Notes under the pieces: generated by a model
What the model saw: the letters and a program-made list of their open reading frames with translations, nothing else
Told to the model about the DNA's origin: nothing
The model's database searches: none
NCBI GenBank assembly: GCA_029844215.1
Contig: CM056725.1
Span: 30,782,485 to 30,846,484, forward strand
DNA length: 64,000 bases
Direction: 5' to 3'
Source of the DNA: Przewalskia tangutica
Lineage: Eukaryota > Streptophyta > Magnoliopsida > Solanales > Solanaceae
Translations under genes and position numbers: made by a program
In this document: positions 1-11,399 of the stretch, in pieces
How positions within the stretch are numbered: the first letter of the stretch is position 1
Layout: every line of letters begins with the position of its first letter

Positions 1-297
1 CCGAAAATATCCAAAATACCGAAAATCTCAAAAACAAAGTGGGCCCCACAAAACCGTAAATTTCTCCCGTGGGCCCCACGTGACCATTTCCGAAAATAAA
101 ATCCCATAATTCTAATATAAACCAAGAAGTCCAAATACCAAATCTGGGAATCCAATTCCCACTAACGAACCTTTTTCCTTCACAAAACCCGGAAACTTTT
201 CCGTCGAAAAATCACACCTTTCCTTCTTTCCAAAATTTCTGTCGTATTCTCGTACGTACGTCCCCACATACATACCCTGGAACTACGGGGTATAACA
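1..297 (-). repeat. Partial chromovirus LTR, U3 end, cut by the window edge
   Basis: The stretch ends in GGGGTATAACA, the minus-strand image of an LTR start TGTTATACCCC. It matches in reverse the first 300 bases of the plus-strand LTR at 27383, including the GGGCCC-rich block and the ACGTACGT motif next to the terminus. The rest of the LTR lies left of the window. No polypurine tract follows, so this end abuts foreign sequence, namely another LTR of the same family. Confidence 0.8.
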
Positions 298-559
298 TCT
301 TTCGTCCACCATCCCGCCCACTTGAGGGTGACAAGTGTCGCCCTCTCGTTGGTCCAAAATATTTTATCTCTCGGAAAAATCCGCAAAAATAATAAATGTT
401 GCAACCGCAATTTTCCCTTCGCAAAGTCCGGAAAACGTTTCGTCGGAAAACAATTCTTTTCGCTAGTTGTGAACAAATTTCGTCCCTTTGCCTACTTAAG
501 GCTTAAACTTTTGTACGTACGCCCTCACGTACATACTCTGGAAAATACGGGGTATAACA
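298..559 (-). repeat. Partial chromovirus LTR, second U3 end
   Basis: A second, different LTR head ends in GGGGTATAACA at 559. It carries a GGGTGACAAGTGTCGCCC dyad near 310-327 and resembles the heads of the E1 and E2 LTRs (about 17505-17725). The LTR ending at 297 appears to have inserted into this one. It is too short to assign to a particular element. Confidence 0.75.
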
Positions 560-2316
560 TCCACATACTTCCTAACGACTCTTACCAACATCCCCCATAA
601 GACTTGGTAAGAACTTAGGATAACTTAGACATACCTTTTTCATAGAGTAAATCAACATACGTACCTCTTAACTTCTAAGAGTAGAAGGAATCATAAAATA
701 ACACCACATGTATATTTCATACGTAGAATCATGCCAAAAGAAGGAAGAGGTTCACATACCTCGCGACGACTAGCGACAAGTTGCAAAATGCTCCAAAGTA
801 CTTCAACCTTGATAGCTATTCCACCCTTCAAGTAGAATATGCTATACGTAGTACTTTAACCTATAATAACCATAACATGTCCATCAACTCCTAGCTTATT
901 AACGTGGAATAATACTAAGTGCTAGGTCTCTTATTCTACGGAAATTTGGGCAGCACTTCCTTTGTTTCTATGTACCTTTCCACCTTTTTCAAGGCCCGAA
1001 ATCAACAACCAACATGCAACATTTAAGGTGCAACAAACCAACAATTCAAAGGGGATTACACGCCTTAACAGGACGTGTAAAATTCTGCCCCACAATTAAT
1101 ATAAAACTGTCCAATATTCTAGGCCATTTCGGCAATCACAAGGATAACACCACATCTATTCTTTTCCAATTCCTTTTCAATCCAAATTGTTATTCTAACA
1201 TGTTATATACTCGCAATCAATTTTAACAACTATAATCTCTTCTTATATAACATGCGACGACTAAAACTAATAACTAAATTGAATTACCATCTTATGGCCA
1301 ACATGCAACTTTCAGATTTCTTACAAATATTCCATAACATTTATCAATCTCCATTCTAAATATTACATGCTATTCTAACAACTACTACAACATGAAGTCT
1401 TGAATTACAATAGCAAGACGGAGATTATTACCTCTTTAAGCCCAAATTCAATCCAAAACCTAAAGTCGATCCTTAGCAACTTTAGATCCTCTTATTGACG
1501 TCTTAATCCACTCCAAGCAACCCTTGGAAGCTTGTGAAGAACTCATCTTCAAGTTCCAACTCCAACAATGAAAACCCCCTTAGGTTTTCATGTTGCGACT
1601 AACGTAAAAACGTAGTTTTTCCGGGATTTTTGTGTTGAGATATCCTTAGAATACCTATAGGGATATTAGGTTTGAATATTGGGATTTATGAAGCAAGATT
1701 GCAAAATTTTTGTGTGGAAGGAGTGTCATTGCCGAGAGCCTCTCTAGCCTAGCACAATGTTCTTGATTTTTGTCTAAGTGTTGGAATGCTTGTCTTGCAC
1801 TAGTAGTAGTAGAAATATATACTACAACCAAGGGGTGAGATCAAAACAAATGGATGGCTAGGATTGGGTCAATTATATCAAGCTCCCACTTGTCTTCCTT
1901 GACTTGGTCAATTTTTATCAAGTCTTGGCTTCAAGACTTGACCATCCTACCCTTGGTAAATTTCGACCAAGTCCATGTGGGGGGGGGGGGGGGGTGACAC
2001 ATGTCACCCTCCCATTCGTCCATAAAATTTCGTTTCCCGAAATTTCCATAATTGGTCAAAATATCGGAAACCTTGTGGGCCCCCACAAAAACGTAACATT
2101 TACCGGGTGGGCCCCACGTAACCAAATCCGTAAATAAATTTCCACAATCTCAAATAACAATTCTGAGAACTCAATTCTTATTAACAAACACTTTTCTTTC
2201 CCGAGGTTCGGAAGAATTTCCTTAAGAATAACAACTCTTTCTTTCGTTCAAATTTTTAAGTCCTGATTCCTTGCGTACATTCTCTTTAACATGCCCTGGA
2301 CTTATGGGGTGTAACA
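560..2316 (-). repeat. Partial chromovirus LTR inserted in copia pol
   Basis: This minus-oriented LTR ends in GGGTGTAACA at 2316. It is the inverted counterpart of the plus-strand LTR at 5680-7404: the block at about 920-1090, with the poly-pyrimidine and ACACGCCT motifs, matches 6970-7130 in reverse. Its TGTC-type left end is missing. The first ~100 bases (560-660) match poorly and may be other repeat sequence. The right end sits inside a copia reverse transcriptase reading frame, so this LTR inserted into the copia element. Confidence 0.75.
1979..1994 (+). repeat. 16-base G homopolymer in the LTR
   Basis: A run of 16 G immediately precedes the TGACACATGTCA dyad of the LTR U3. Other LTR copies have 3 to 5 G here. 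The length may be slippage or a sequencing error. Another 14-G run occurs at 28542-28555. Confidence 0.9.
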
Positions 2317-2784
2317 ATGTCATCCATGTAGATTTGAGCAATTATAATATCTACACCATGTTGTTTAATAAATAAAGTACGACCAGCTTCACCATGGTTA
2401 AAACCAAATTCAAGAAGAAAGTTAGTTAAACGACCATACCATGCACGAGGGCTTGTTTCAACCCATACAAAGCTTTTTAAGCTTGTACACATAGTGTGGA
2501 TAGTCAGGATCTTCAAATCCTTTTGTTTGCTCAACATATACTTCCTAGTATAGATAAATATTTAAGAAGGCACCTTTTACATTCATTTGGTGTAAAGTAA
2601 TTTTTAGACAACAAGCAATAGCAAGTAAAAGTCTAATCGACTCAATTCTAGCTACAGGTGTGAAGGTTTCATCAAAATCAATTCCTTCAACCTGAGTATA
2701 AACTTGTGCAACTAAACATGCTTTGTTTCTAAGAATTTGTTCCCGATTCGTCTGATTTATTTTTAAAAATCCACTTAGTTTCAA
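2317..2784 (-). pseudogene. Copia reverse transcriptase fragment
   Basis: Two frames on the minus strand give reverse transcriptase motifs. Around 2560-2720 reads LVAQVYTQVEGIDFDETF and PVARIESIRLLLAIA, followed by a degraded form of the DVKSAFLNG motif. Around 2320-2510 reads SPRAWYGRL, then TLFIKQHG and IAQIYMDDIV. YMDD is the catalytic motif (usually YVDD in copia). The fragment stops at once after it because of the LTR insertion, so the thumb and RNase H are gone. A frame change near 2540 and a truncated end make it non-functional. Confidence 0.9.
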
Positions 2785-3139
2785 TTACATTTGTATTATT
2801 TGGGCGTGGAACTAAGTCCTAGACTTCATTTCAAAAAACATGTCCAAGCTCTTCTTGCATTGCTTGTAGAAATTATCTTTAAGTGCTTCTATAACATTCT
2901 TTGGTTCTAATGTAGATATAAAACAAGAAAGAATAACCTCTTGGTATATGATTGGCATACACATATATCTTACAATTTCTCTATAGTTGAGTGGCTCTTT
3001 GCCTCTTGTTCTAATTCCTTAAAAAACTTCCCCTATCACTTGTTCCATTGGATGATTCTTCCTAATCATTTATGAGGGGTCCCTACGAACTTAGTCTAAC
3101 AATTCAGCACTTGACTCCCATCTGTGGCCTCTGTGGTCT

Positions 3140-4145
3140 CTATTGCTATTTTCGATATTGCTTAAAGTGTGGCAACATTGGTGGCAACATCCGATTCTTC
3201 TACACTCTGTGGACTTTCCACTGTATCTATAATGTTATTCTCAATAGTTTTTCCTGAAACATCAGAAAGATCATCAAAGATAACATTTACAGACTCTTGT
3301 ACAATTATGGATCTCAGATTGTATACTCGATAAGCATGACTATTTTGTGAATAACCAACAAAAAATCCTTTATCACTCTTACAGTCAAATTTTGCCAAAT
3401 CTATGTCATTTAAAATATAACAAATACACCAAAAAACAAAGTAACGCAAGTTTGATTTCTTTTCATTTATAATCTCATACGGTGTTATCTTTGTTCATGG
3501 TCTTAAATAAAATCTATTAGAGATGTGATTAGCAATATTCAAGGCTTTTGCCCATAAACGTTTTGACTAATGTTTAGAACTAAGCATCACTCTAGCCATT
3601 TCTTGCAATGTCCTATTCTTCCGTTCTACAACCCCATTATGTTGAGGAGTTTTGGGGGTAGGAAACTCATGAAAAATTCCCCTTTTCTCACCAAAATTTG
3701 AGAATGAACTATTTTCAAATTCTTTTTCATGGTCGGATCTAATCCGAAAAATAGGATATTAGAATAAATTTCTAATTCTAGAGCGCAAGATTTTAAACAT
3801 GTCAAACGTTTGTGATTTTTCTTTCAAAAAATATATCCAAAAATATCTAAAAAAAATTTATCTACTATCACAAAGGAATACCTCATGCCTCCTAGATTGT
3901 CTACTTCAATTGGACCCATTAAATCCATATATAGCAATTGAAAACAGTGAGACGTACCTTAATGTTGTCCGTCGTGTTGGATAATATTATGAGAGACACG
4001 AGTTTGCTTACCTTAAAAACAATCTTCACAGATAGTTTTACCTTTATGACTAGATTTGGGTATGCCTCTAATCGCTGCATATGAGACCAATTTTTCTAAA
4101 TTGCAGTAGTTGACATGCCCCAACTTTTGATGCCATAGTGTTGTG
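3140..4145 (-). pseudogene. Copia integrase, broken
   Basis: The minus strand from 4145 shows the zinc-binding N-terminal domain (LWHQKLGHVNYCNLEKL, then CEDC) at about 4018-4120. All three catalytic regions follow: MDLMGPIEVDNLGG near 3910-3940, RIRSDHEKEFEN near 3725-3760, and QHNGVVERKNRTLQEMARV near 3590-3645. The C-terminal part reads CYILNDIDLAKFDCKSDKG and FFVGYSQNSHAYRVYN at about 3300-3430. Catalytic D, D and E are therefore still readable, but several stops and frame changes break the gene. The region 2785-3139 is the diverged linker between integrase and reverse transcriptase. Confidence 0.9.
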
Positions 4146-4545
4146 TCATCGACCTTAGCATTATTGCATGTTTCTTGTCTTACAATATGATATCAATTGT
4201 CACTTGTTCTTGTACCTATCATGACACATATATTTGCTTCATTCGTAACTTTACAGGCATCCTTATTAAATTTTACCTCAAGATCATCATCACACAGTTG
4301 ACTAATACTAATCAAAGTAGTCATTAACCTCTCAACGTGTAAGACATTTCTTAAGGTTGAAAATCCAGGAATATCCAAGATTCATTTTCTAATTATTTTT
4401 CTTTTACTGCCACCTCCATAAGTCACGTTTCCTCCATTGAATGACTCATAGTTTTTTAGAGAACTTTTTGTACCTGTCATGTGGCGAGAACATCCACTAT
4501 CAAAGTACCAAAAACCTGAAATGTTAGTTCTTAATGCAGTTATAA
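4146..4545 (-). pseudogene. Copia aspartic protease and GAG-pre-integrase remnant
   Basis: Around 4420-4520 the minus strand reads WYFDSGCSRHMTG, the copia protease active-site region (D-S-G), followed by the typical NVTYGGG glycine loop. Around 4190-4380 it reads NVLHVERLMTTLISISQLCDD, the GAG-pre-integrase domain. A stop codon separates the two parts, so the polyprotein is broken here. The order and spacing fit a copia pol. Confidence 0.9.
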
Positions 4546-4559
4546 CAACATTACATGTT

Positions 4560-5648
4560 ACATCCTTTTTAGGAACCTAAACTTTCTTAAAACAATTTTT
4601 ACATTTTGGCTCAGAATGTTGCTTCAATTGTTATCCGGAATGTTGGACAACATTTTAGGCAATATTTTGCTCACATAAATTTGATGTTTGAAACATTATG
4701 ATTTTAAGTGTCCAGGGGAGTTACAGTGATGACACATAAACTTCATATTCTTTGACATATATGAGAACCTATTATTCATTCCTTTTTTTTTACAAAGCAT
4801 ATTTTCTCATTTTTATCAAACTGATTAGAACGTATGGTTTTAAGAGAGTTTTCGTGCCCAATTCTTGCATGTGAAGGTTTACTAAAGTTGAGTATCTCAT
4901 TCAATTTTGAAGTCCACGTGTTGAGCTTACGGATGGTTGCTTCAACTAAGTCCAATTTTTCACAGATCTTATCAAATTCAATATCCTTTTTGGTAAGTGC
5001 AACCTCATGAGTTAAAGATTTTACCTTTTTGTCAAGTTGTTTGGATTCTATGATTAAGGCTTTACAAATACTTTGTAATTAATTAATTATAACATCTTTG
5101 CATTCAACTTGATTCATAATCAGCCTTACTAACAGAAATAGAACCACTAAAGTAAGTAATATCATAATAGTTAATGAATTCATACCTTTTGGGTGTCACT
5201 GAGGATGTTGATGTCGTTGTTGATGTTGGAGCAAATGTCATGGCATCTGAGACCATTTTATACGACATCTTCATTATTCGATATAGACTGTTTGAAAAAA
5301 GTAGCCAGCATTGCTTGTGTTTCAATTTAACTATCTCATTCATCTTCTCCGTCATCATCACTAAGAGAAACCCATAGGTTCTTACCAATTTTCTAAGAGT
5401 GTTTGCACATTCATTAGCATAGTGATCTCAACCCGAGCATGCATGACACTACACAGACTCAAGTTATTTGAGATCAAATTTGGTACGATTTGAGTTGGTT
5501 CTTCTTAGTTGATTTCCTTTTTGTACATTTGGAAGGAATCTAGTGGGCTTTTGATTGAAGACTTGGTTTTGGTGCTCTTTAGATTTAGATTGATTTCTCT
5601 CATTATTGAACTTCCTCACCATTGAATTATATTTTTGAGTGAGTAAGT
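4560..5648 (-). pseudogene. Copia gag remnant with two zinc knuckles
   Basis: Near 4690-4730 the minus strand reads MCHHCNSPGHLKS with a stop where the last cysteine approaches, a decayed CX2CX4HX4C knuckle. A second knuckle lies near 5400-5450 (CHAC, then DHYANECANTL). Between them is a lysine- and leucine-rich stretch of coiled-coil character. An acidic SDDDGEDE run follows the first knuckle in a shifted frame, as in SIRE gag. The N-terminal part of gag is missing at the 5648 boundary. Stops and frame shifts are frequent. Confidence 0.75.
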
Positions 5649-5679
5649 ATCACGACCCAAACCAGAGGGACGCGACGGG
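5649..5679. repeat. Short end of an unrelated repeat
   Basis: Thirty bases beginning TATCACGACCCAAACC and ending CGCGACGGG lie between the copia gag and the L4 LTR. They resemble the TATCACGACCC termini seen in plant retroelement LTRs. The piece is too short to classify. Confidence 0.35.
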
Positions 5680-6001
5680 TGTTACACCCCGTAGTTTCAG
5701 GGTATGTATATGAGGACGTACGTAAGAGAATGCGACCTTAAGTTTGAAAAGGAAGAAAGATTTCTTTTTCCTACGGAAACTATTCCGAACCTCGTGAAAG
5801 AAAAATGTTTATTATTGGGAATTGGATTCTCAATTTTAATATTTAAGACTTATAGGATTTATAAGAATTATGGAATTTTATTTCCAGATTTGGTCATGTG
5901 AGGCCCACCCGGGAAATTTTACGTTTTGTGGGGCCCACAAGATTTCCAATATTTTAACCAATTATTGAGATTTTGGAGAGATAAAATATTTTGGACCAAT
6001 A

Positions 6002-6023
6002 GGGGGCGACACGTGTCACCCCC
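6002..6023. promoter_or_regulatory. U3 G-box palindrome in L4
   Basis: A CGACACGTGTCA centre with a CACGTG G-box core is flanked by five G and five C. One mismatched pair breaks an otherwise perfect 22-base dyad. G-boxes are bound by plant bZIP and bHLH factors; binding here is inferred only. Confidence 0.6.
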
Positions 6024-7399
6024 GTGTGGGCCCAAGTTGGGCGAGAATGCTAGAGCCAAGTGGCTCAAGATATTTGTTGGACAAGTGGACAAATGGGACC
6101 CACACACACTTGTCCCCAATCTCATCCACACACTTGTTTTAATCCTAGCACTTGGTTGTCTTATATATACACACCTAGAGGTTGAAGACTTCAACACTTA
6201 GAAAATTTCAAGAAATATACTCCCTCCCCTTTGAGCTTCTCGGCACCCCCTCCTTATTGAAGAACAATTCTTCAATTGTTGTTGATTAATCTCAATACTT
6301 AAACCAAGTGTCCCTAGTAGGTCTTGTAAGGATATCCCAACACAAAAATCCCGGAAATACTACGTTAATCCGTTAGTCGCAATGTGAAACCCTAAGGTGA
6401 TCTTCATATTTTTGGATGAAGCTTGAAGAGAAGTTGTTTAAGAACTTCTAAGGGTTTCTTGGAGTGGATTGAAACGTAAGGATTAGGTGCTAAAGTTGTT
6501 AAGGATCGACTTCTAGATCTTGGAATAATTTGGGCTTATTGAGGTAATAATCTTTGTCCTTCTAATGTAATTGGAGATTACATGTTATAGTAGTATATAA
6601 ATGAGTATGTGATATGTGGAAGGAAGATTGAAAAGATTTGGACTTTATTAAGATGCTAAAACTTAAATTGGCATGCTAGCCATTAAAGTTGTTAAAACAT
6701 TACCTATTACTTGTTGACATGAAGGAATCTTATTGATAAACTAGTTAATATAACTTGTATAAAGATTGGAATATAAGTTGGAATTATAAAGAAGTAGTGA
6801 AACAATTTTGGCATGCTAGCCGAAAACTGGACAGTTTTGATTGCAGTAGTTGGCCAAGAACACCAACTAAAGGACTGGACTAATGGATTGCATTAGTGGA
6901 CTAATGGACTTTTTTTACATTGGACTATGGACTAGTTTTAATGGACAGTTTTGGTAGATTAAGAGGCTGAATTTTATACGTCCAGTTAGGCGTGTAATCC
7001 CCTTGGACTTGCTGAATTGTTGCACCTTAAGAGTGGCATTTGGTTATTGATTTCGGGCCTTGAAAAAGGCGGAAAAGTACGTAGAAATAGGGGAAGTGCT
7101 GCCCAATTTTCCGTAGAATAAGAGACCCTATGCTTAGAAATATTCTACGAAGAAAACTAGAAGTTGATAGACGTGTTATGGTTATTATAGGTTGATATTC
7201 TACGTGCGGCATATTCGACTTGGCAAGTGGATTAAGCCAAAGAGGTATGTGAACTCTTCCTATCCTCTTGAGCATAGTTATTATGAAATATATAGTACGG
7301 TAGACGTACGTGTGTTAAATGAATTTGGTTTCATTTTGATGTCCTTGACTTGACTTCTAAATCTTAAGAGCCTTGAAATATTCTAAAAAGTTGTGAATC

Positions 7400-7404
7400 A
7401 TTAT
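7400..7404. repeat. Left target duplication of E1 (ATTAT)
   Basis: ATTAT directly precedes TGTCACG at 7405. The same five bases follow TATAACA at 26798-26802. A 5-base duplication is normal for Ty3/gypsy integration. Confidence 0.9.
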
Positions 7405-7786
7405 TGTCACGACCCGAATCTGGGCCCGTGACTGGTGCCTTACCCCGGGCACCCTAGTGATACAACATCAGAGTAATCAGCGGAACATAAAACACATACA
7501 TGAAACAAATGAAGTACAAAACAGTAATCTAAGGAAAACTTGCCTTTCGGCATATATATAAATAACAACTCCTACAAATGAACAGTTTAATCCTTTTTAC
7601 AACCCTGCCCACAACAGTACTACAGACCTCTAAGAAATGATACGACAACAATGGCGGGACAGGGCCCCGCCATACCCCTGAATGTAAATACCTACAACGG
7701 CAGGGACTATACGAAGATAAGCCTCCGAGAAGCGGAGCTTTCCCAAACGAATCTGTGACCCTAAGGCGAGGATCAACGATCGGTGT
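7405..7786 (-). repeat. E1 3' LTR, U5-side part
   Basis: It starts TGTCACGACCCG (minus-strand LTR end CGGGTCGTGACA), contains the terminal hairpin GGTGCC/GGGCACC, and stops at the GGTGT target site of E2. The sequence continues seamlessly at 17731. Confidence 0.9.
7782..7786. repeat. Left target duplication of E2 (GGTGT)
   Basis: GGTGT precedes TGTCACG at 7787 and recurs at 17726-17730 right after TATAAC. The uninterrupted version of this site, CGGTGTACCTTTAC, is visible in E2's own LTR near 8155. Confidence 0.92.
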
Positions 7787-10700
7787 TGTCACGACCCGAT
7801 TCCGCCCGTGGTAGTGCCTTACCCCGGGCACCCTAGTGATACAACATCAGAGTAATCAGCGGAATATAAAACGATACAAGACATATTATGAAATATGAAA
7901 CAATAATCTGAGAAAAACTTGCCTTTCGGCATATATAAATAATGACAACTTTTTCAACATGAACAGTTTAATCCATTTTACAACCACGCCACAGCGATTA
8001 CTGCACTCTACGAAAGATATGATAACAACGACGGACGGGGCCGTCATACCCACGAATGTAAGCACCTACGACAACAGGGACTATGCGAAGATAAGCCTCC
8101 GAGAAACGGAGCTTCCCAAAAGTGACTGTGACCCTAAGGCGAGGATCGGCGATCGGTGTACCTTTACTGCGGCATGAACGCAGCCGGAAGGAGGTCGATA
8201 ACAGTGTATGTGAAACTGAAAATAAATCAGTAAATGAAATCATAGTAGTCATATAAAGCGAGACATGTATGATAACCAAACTACGATTTACAACAAAGCC
8301 ATGTCAAGTCGTGGACTCACGCCTCAAGTCATCACTCGAAGTATAACAAGGGGTCTCGGGCCCACAACATCAATCATGCCCGTGGAATACCTTCCTCACC
8401 GCCATGCCTATGATATAAAAGCACCAAGGAACACATGAACACGGGTCCCACTGTGTCATAATAAAATCTGACGGTAAGTCACGGGCATAGCCGACTACTA
8501 AAAACCCACGCACCAACAAGGTCATGAAGCGTATCATAAGATCTGTCTAGACCGTCACATGATCAAAGCCGCCACTTGCCCGCGATTATCGATACGCGTC
8601 TAACCACGAACTCCGCGACTCGCGTAGAGCCAATCTCATCGCCCGCATGAGGTATTCCCGCGTCGAGGGTAGCTACTCCGGCATCGCCCCGACTTCGAGT
8701 CCGCATGGCCACAAGGACCGCATGCCCATAAAGGACGACGCGCTAACACGAACTATCGTAGCTCGCGATAGGCCAATCTCATCGCCCGCGTGAGGTATTC
8801 CCGCATCGGTAGCTACCCCGCATCGCCCCGACTTCCGAGTCCGCATGGCCACGCGACCGCATGCCCATAAAGGACGACGCTAACTGGAACTCTCGTAGCT
8901 CCGCATAGGCCCCAGGACCCGCGTGAGGTATTCTCGAATCATGGTCCTGCACCGCTCGAGTCTACCCCAGACGGAGGGCGCAACCCGGAATCATCTCAAG
9001 AGATGAATGCCACAATACTATCATAACGACCGATAGTTAATAAGCACAATCAGAAACCCTTTACACAAACATCACAAGATACTAACACACGTAGCATCCT
9101 AACACGTTTACTTATCAAAGCAACAAGAAAGTATTACAAGGCTATCACAAACCAATACAATCAAGTTGTTCACACAAGGTACTTCCTACTATATGATCAA
9201 CAAGATCGGGTTTTATCCCCAAAGTACTTCATACATTAACTCTTTAAAAGATACGTTACTTTCACAAAAGTCACACAATACGTAGTATATGAAAATAGAG
9301 TGATTATCTTTTAAAGAAAATCAATTACTTCTCTTTGTAAAATCAAGTAGCAACATTCTTTCCAATGTTCAAGTTTGCCTAATTTCCAATGTTCAAGTTT
9401 CTCATTTTTTGAAAGGTTTAGTAGTTCATAGTCTTATTCATTTAAGAATATAATTCTCCTTTAAACAACTGAGAAACCTAAGCCTTATATGTGAGTAGGA
9501 TATTCTTGTTTATTACAATCTTATTACAACGACCATGATCTAGGAAATATCATTTTGTCTCATCTTAGCTTCATGCAGATGGAAGCTTCTCGCTTTTAAT
9601 AATACTTAATTAGTCAAAACATTTCCTTTATTAACGTAGCGATGGTTTGTCGATACACATTCGATTTCGAAATCAAGAAAACATTCTTAAGCCGTTATAC
9701 CTAACTTCCCATAAAGCTAGTATAACTCTTAAGTTTTTCAAAACCAAGTATATTACTTCTTCTTTCAAAATGATTCAAAATCTTTTGAAATACTTCAAGT
9801 TCTTTATTAACACATAACAAGCCGTTATAGTTCAAATCGATTACCTTTTAAAGACCACAAGTATTTTCTTACCAACATAAAGTCGTTATAACCAACTTCC
9901 CATAAAGCCGTTATAACACTTTATGTTTTAAATCAACCAAATCGTTTAGCACACGTGACGCTCACCGTACTACATAGTTCACACATATCATGCTAGAAGA
10001 GATAGGAAGAGGTTCACATACCGCGACAGTATCGACTAATAGCAAACGCTCCAAGTACTTCCAACCGTCGGCTACTCCAAGCCAAGTAGATCGCGCCACA
10101 CGTAGTACTTCAACCTATAAGGCCACAAGGCGCTTATTAATATTTAGATCCCGTCAGAACATTCTACGTAAAATTCGGCAAAGACCTCCCCGCAAACAGA
10201 AATCTCATCCTTTATCGGTAGGCCATCAAGCCAACGAGGGGGTTATCATCTAACCCTAACGGTACAATTCTACTCCACGGTACTACACAAGTCTACTGTA
10301 ATACAACCCTATGTAATTACGATCAAAGATTCTTCTTTTAAAATTCAGCTTAAGTCGCAAAGACATTGCCGTAAGTATTATTCGAGCTTAAGTCAAAAGA
10401 CATTGCGATAACTACGTTCAGTTCTATATATAGTATACTTCAACTATATATTCTACAATATGTAATTTCCAATTACAATAGAGGACAAGATATTTACCTC
10501 GATAAGCCCATAATTATCCTAGTTAAAGTCGATCACGGCAATCGTTTAGCTCCAACTCCGAGCGCCCAACTCCGCTTCTAAACTACCCTTAGAAGTTCTA
10601 ACCAACTTCTACACAATACTCCAACCGACTATGGAGATTATCCTAGGGTTTCGGTTTTGTGGTGACGGAAGTATAATAGTATTTTCGGGCTTTTCAGATA

Positions 10701-11380
10701 GGTATAACCTTAGAATACAACAAGGTATACTACTAAGGTAATTTGGGCATTATAACAATACTTTTGAGAGTATTTCTACCAAGAGAGGGGTATTATACGA
10801 AAACAACTAGGCAGTGGGGTACCCACGGCCACACTACTAGGAGGGGAGAGCGCTCTCGCCAAGGGGCCGTTCAAAGGGGCAGAGGGGCTCTCGCACGAGA
10901 GTCAACAAGAGGGGAGAGGGAGGGATTTTAACACTTAGGAGTATTTAGGAATGGATGAATAAGTCTTCAAAGGGATGGGTAGTTATAGGCCAAGTGAAGG
11001 CCAACCAATGGCCAAGATTGAGCCAAGTGCTACAAGTGTAAGGCCAAGATTTGGGCATGTGTACATAGCCAACTTGCACACAAAATATCCTACCTACTAC
11101 TTGACAAAACTCACCCAATTCGTCCCACGCTTATCAGCCACTCCCACCAACTAGAGTGTGACTAGTGTCGCACTCTCGTTGGTACAAATTGTTTCGTCTC
11201 TCTGAAAATTCCGAAAAATTTAGAAATGACAGAGCCGGAAATTCCCTACGAAAGTTGTGGAAAGCGTTTACGAAAAGCGACTCAAGCCGTGTTATGCACA
11301 AATAAAATTCGGCCAAGCACTTTAAGGCACAACTTTTCTACGCACGCCCTCGCTGCATATACTGGAAATACGGTATAACA
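7787..11380 (-). repeat. E2 3' LTR
   Basis: It runs from TGTCACGACCCG to CGGTATAACA. Internal parts are a minisatellite at about 8600-8990, an AT-rich middle, paired GTTATAAC sites near 9880-9930, the GAAGAGGTTCACATACC block near 10000, poly-G-rich tracts near 10790-10920, and a U3 head with a decayed GACTAGTGTC dyad near 11155. The TATA box of sister LTRs (TATTTATA) reads TAGTTATA here near 10979. Confidence 0.88.
8600..8990 (-). repeat. Minisatellite in the E2 3' LTR
   Basis: Three units of roughly 130-143 bases each contain GAGGTATTC (starts at about 8649, 8792 and 8924), CCCGACTTC and GCCCATAAAGGACGACG. The matching array in E2's 5' LTR lies at about 14920-15300. Confidence 0.8.
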
Positions 11381-11394
11381 TTCTCCCCTTAGAA
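11381..11394 (-). promoter_or_regulatory. E2 polypurine tract
   Basis: TTCTCCCCTT on the plus strand is AAGGGGAGAA on the coding strand, directly before the LTR start. This is where plus-strand DNA synthesis is primed in Ty3/gypsy elements. Confidence 0.8.
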
Positions 11395-11399
11395 ACATT

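Larger units (their letters stand above)
2317..5648 (-). mobile_element. Degraded Ty1/copia retrotransposon, SIRE-like
   Basis: Reading the minus strand from 5648 down to 2317 gives copia parts in canonical order: gag with zinc knuckles, protease, GAG-pre-integrase, integrase, then reverse transcriptase. Both ends are missing: no LTR, no primer binding site, no RNase H. The low end is cut exactly where a chromovirus LTR begins, after the YMDD motif. The high end meets a different repeat at 5649. Stop codons and frameshifts are spread throughout. Assignment to the SIRE/Maximus lineage rests on the long coiled gag extension and is tentative; Tork is the alternative. Confidence 0.85.
5680..7404 (+). 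repeat. LTR L4, first part, plus strand
   Basis: The LTR starts TGTTACACCCCGTAG and carries the whole lineage pattern: ACGTACGT near the start, the GGGCCCAC block, the G-box palindrome at 6002, a TATA-like TATATATA near 6165, and the conserved GGTATGTGAAC block near 7245. It is interrupted at 7404 by E1, whose target duplication is ATTAT, and resumes at 26803. It is the inverse of the LTR at 560-2316. No coding region is attached, so its parent element cannot be seen. Confidence 0.85.

Noticed and set aside
7500..8260. Possible segmental gene duplication because similar blocks recur at 7420, 7790, 14090, 23360, 42185 and 47910
   Set aside because: All of these are the U5 ends of chromovirus LTRs, bounded by TG/CA ends and primer binding sites.
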